This document shows, piece by piece, positions 5,164 through 5,235 of a stretch of DNA of 5,235 nt. Under the pieces are notes generated by a model. The model had not been told where the DNA came from, made no database searches, and worked only from the letters and a program-made list of their open reading frames with translations. Source of the stretch: Xanthobacteraceae bacterium (lineage in GTDB: Bacteria; Pseudomonadota; Alphaproteobacteria; Rhizobiales; Xanthobacteraceae); the NCBI GenBank assembly GCA_030043175.1, contig JASHYD010000176.1, positions 1-5,235 on the forward strand. Direction: 5' to 3'. Position 1 is the first letter of the stretch. Every line of letters begins with the position of its first letter. Both the position numbers and the translations under genes were made by a program.

Positions 5164-5201
5164 ATAGCCTCTTCGATATCAGGATAATCATTTGATTTTG
5201 C

Positions 5202-5235
5202 TGGTGGGCGCACAAGGACTCGAACCTTGGACCCG
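5202..5235 (-). tRNA. 3' end of a tRNA gene, perhaps tRNA-Lys(CTT), cut by the window edge
   Basis: Read on the minus strand, the edge holds a variable loop (5234-5230, GGGTC), a T stem CAAGG/CCTTG (5229-5225 and 5217-5213) around the loop TTCGAGT (5224-5218), a 7-base acceptor strand TGCGCCC (5212-5206), discriminator A (5205) and encoded CCA (5204-5202). The anticodon is outside the window, so the isotype is not shown. The sequence agrees with the alphaproteobacterial tRNA-Lys(CTT) as I recall it. It may be the complete tRNA gene or only the duplicated 3' fragment left by integration. Confidence 0.85.

Larger units (their letters stand above)
1..5201. mobile_element. Terminal part of a tRNA-associated integrated element
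   Basis: The stretch starts directly at a tRNA 3' end, the usual target of tyrosine recombinases. It carries an AlpA-like protein, a P-loop helicase-type ATPase and several mobile-element-like hypothetical genes, all pointing one way. No integrase, relaxase, capsid or cargo gene is visible, so the type of element cannot be named. The true extent to the left is unknown; the left limit given is only the window edge. Confidence 0.6.

Noticed and set aside
1..5235. CRISPR array, integrase or transposase, and toxin-antitoxin genes
   Set aside because: No regularly spaced repeats of CRISPR length were seen, and none of the five genes shows recombinase catalytic or toxin motifs.

Overview
The window reads as about 5.2 kb at one end of an integrated mobile element (genomic island, integrative mobilizable element or satellite-like element) in a GC-rich alphaproteobacterium, probably of the rhizobial group (Bradyrhizobium/Mesorhizobium-like). 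The host guess rests on codon use, on a partial tRNA at the right edge that resembles the alphaproteobacterial tRNA-Lys(CTT) as I remember it, and on five genes that resemble families common in rhizobial islands. No database search was possible. All five genes lie on the minus strand and point away from the tRNA.

Layout, in the direction of transcription (right to left): (1) 5202-5235, the 3' end of a tRNA gene (CCA, acceptor strand, T arm), cut by the window edge. (2) 5050-5201, a gene-free stretch with four copies of a GCTTCC box and a 25-bp dyad that touches the next start codon. (3) 4078-5049, a 323-residue uncharacterised protein with a possible C-terminal helix-turn-helix. (4) 3837-4077, a gene-free control region with several inverted repeats, ending in a hairpin that would hide the ribosome binding site of the next gene. 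(5) A tightly packed probable operon: an AlpA-like helix-turn-helix protein (3585-3836), a P-loop helicase/primase-associated ATPase (1612-3588, GTGA overlap), a small protein with an N-terminal TubC-like docking fold and a CxxC...HxxC zinc site (1109-1615, ATGA overlap) and, 37 bases on, a DUF3102-like DNA-binding protein (1-1071, cut by the left edge).

The operon looks like a control-and-replication module. The small HTH protein would regulate the operon or excision, the ATPase would be the replicative motor, and the last two proteins are probably nucleic-acid-binding accessories. No integrase, relaxase or cargo gene is visible, so the element should continue to the left. The most unusual signals are at DNA level: a perfect 27-bp palindrome inside the DUF3102-like gene that occupies exactly nine codons; a family of at least six exact copies of the 9-mer GCGGACGGT, in both orientations and several reading frames, in the 3' part of the ATPase gene (a candidate intragenic origin); and the box array beside the tRNA end (candidate recombination arm sites). 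No gene on the plus strand is supported.
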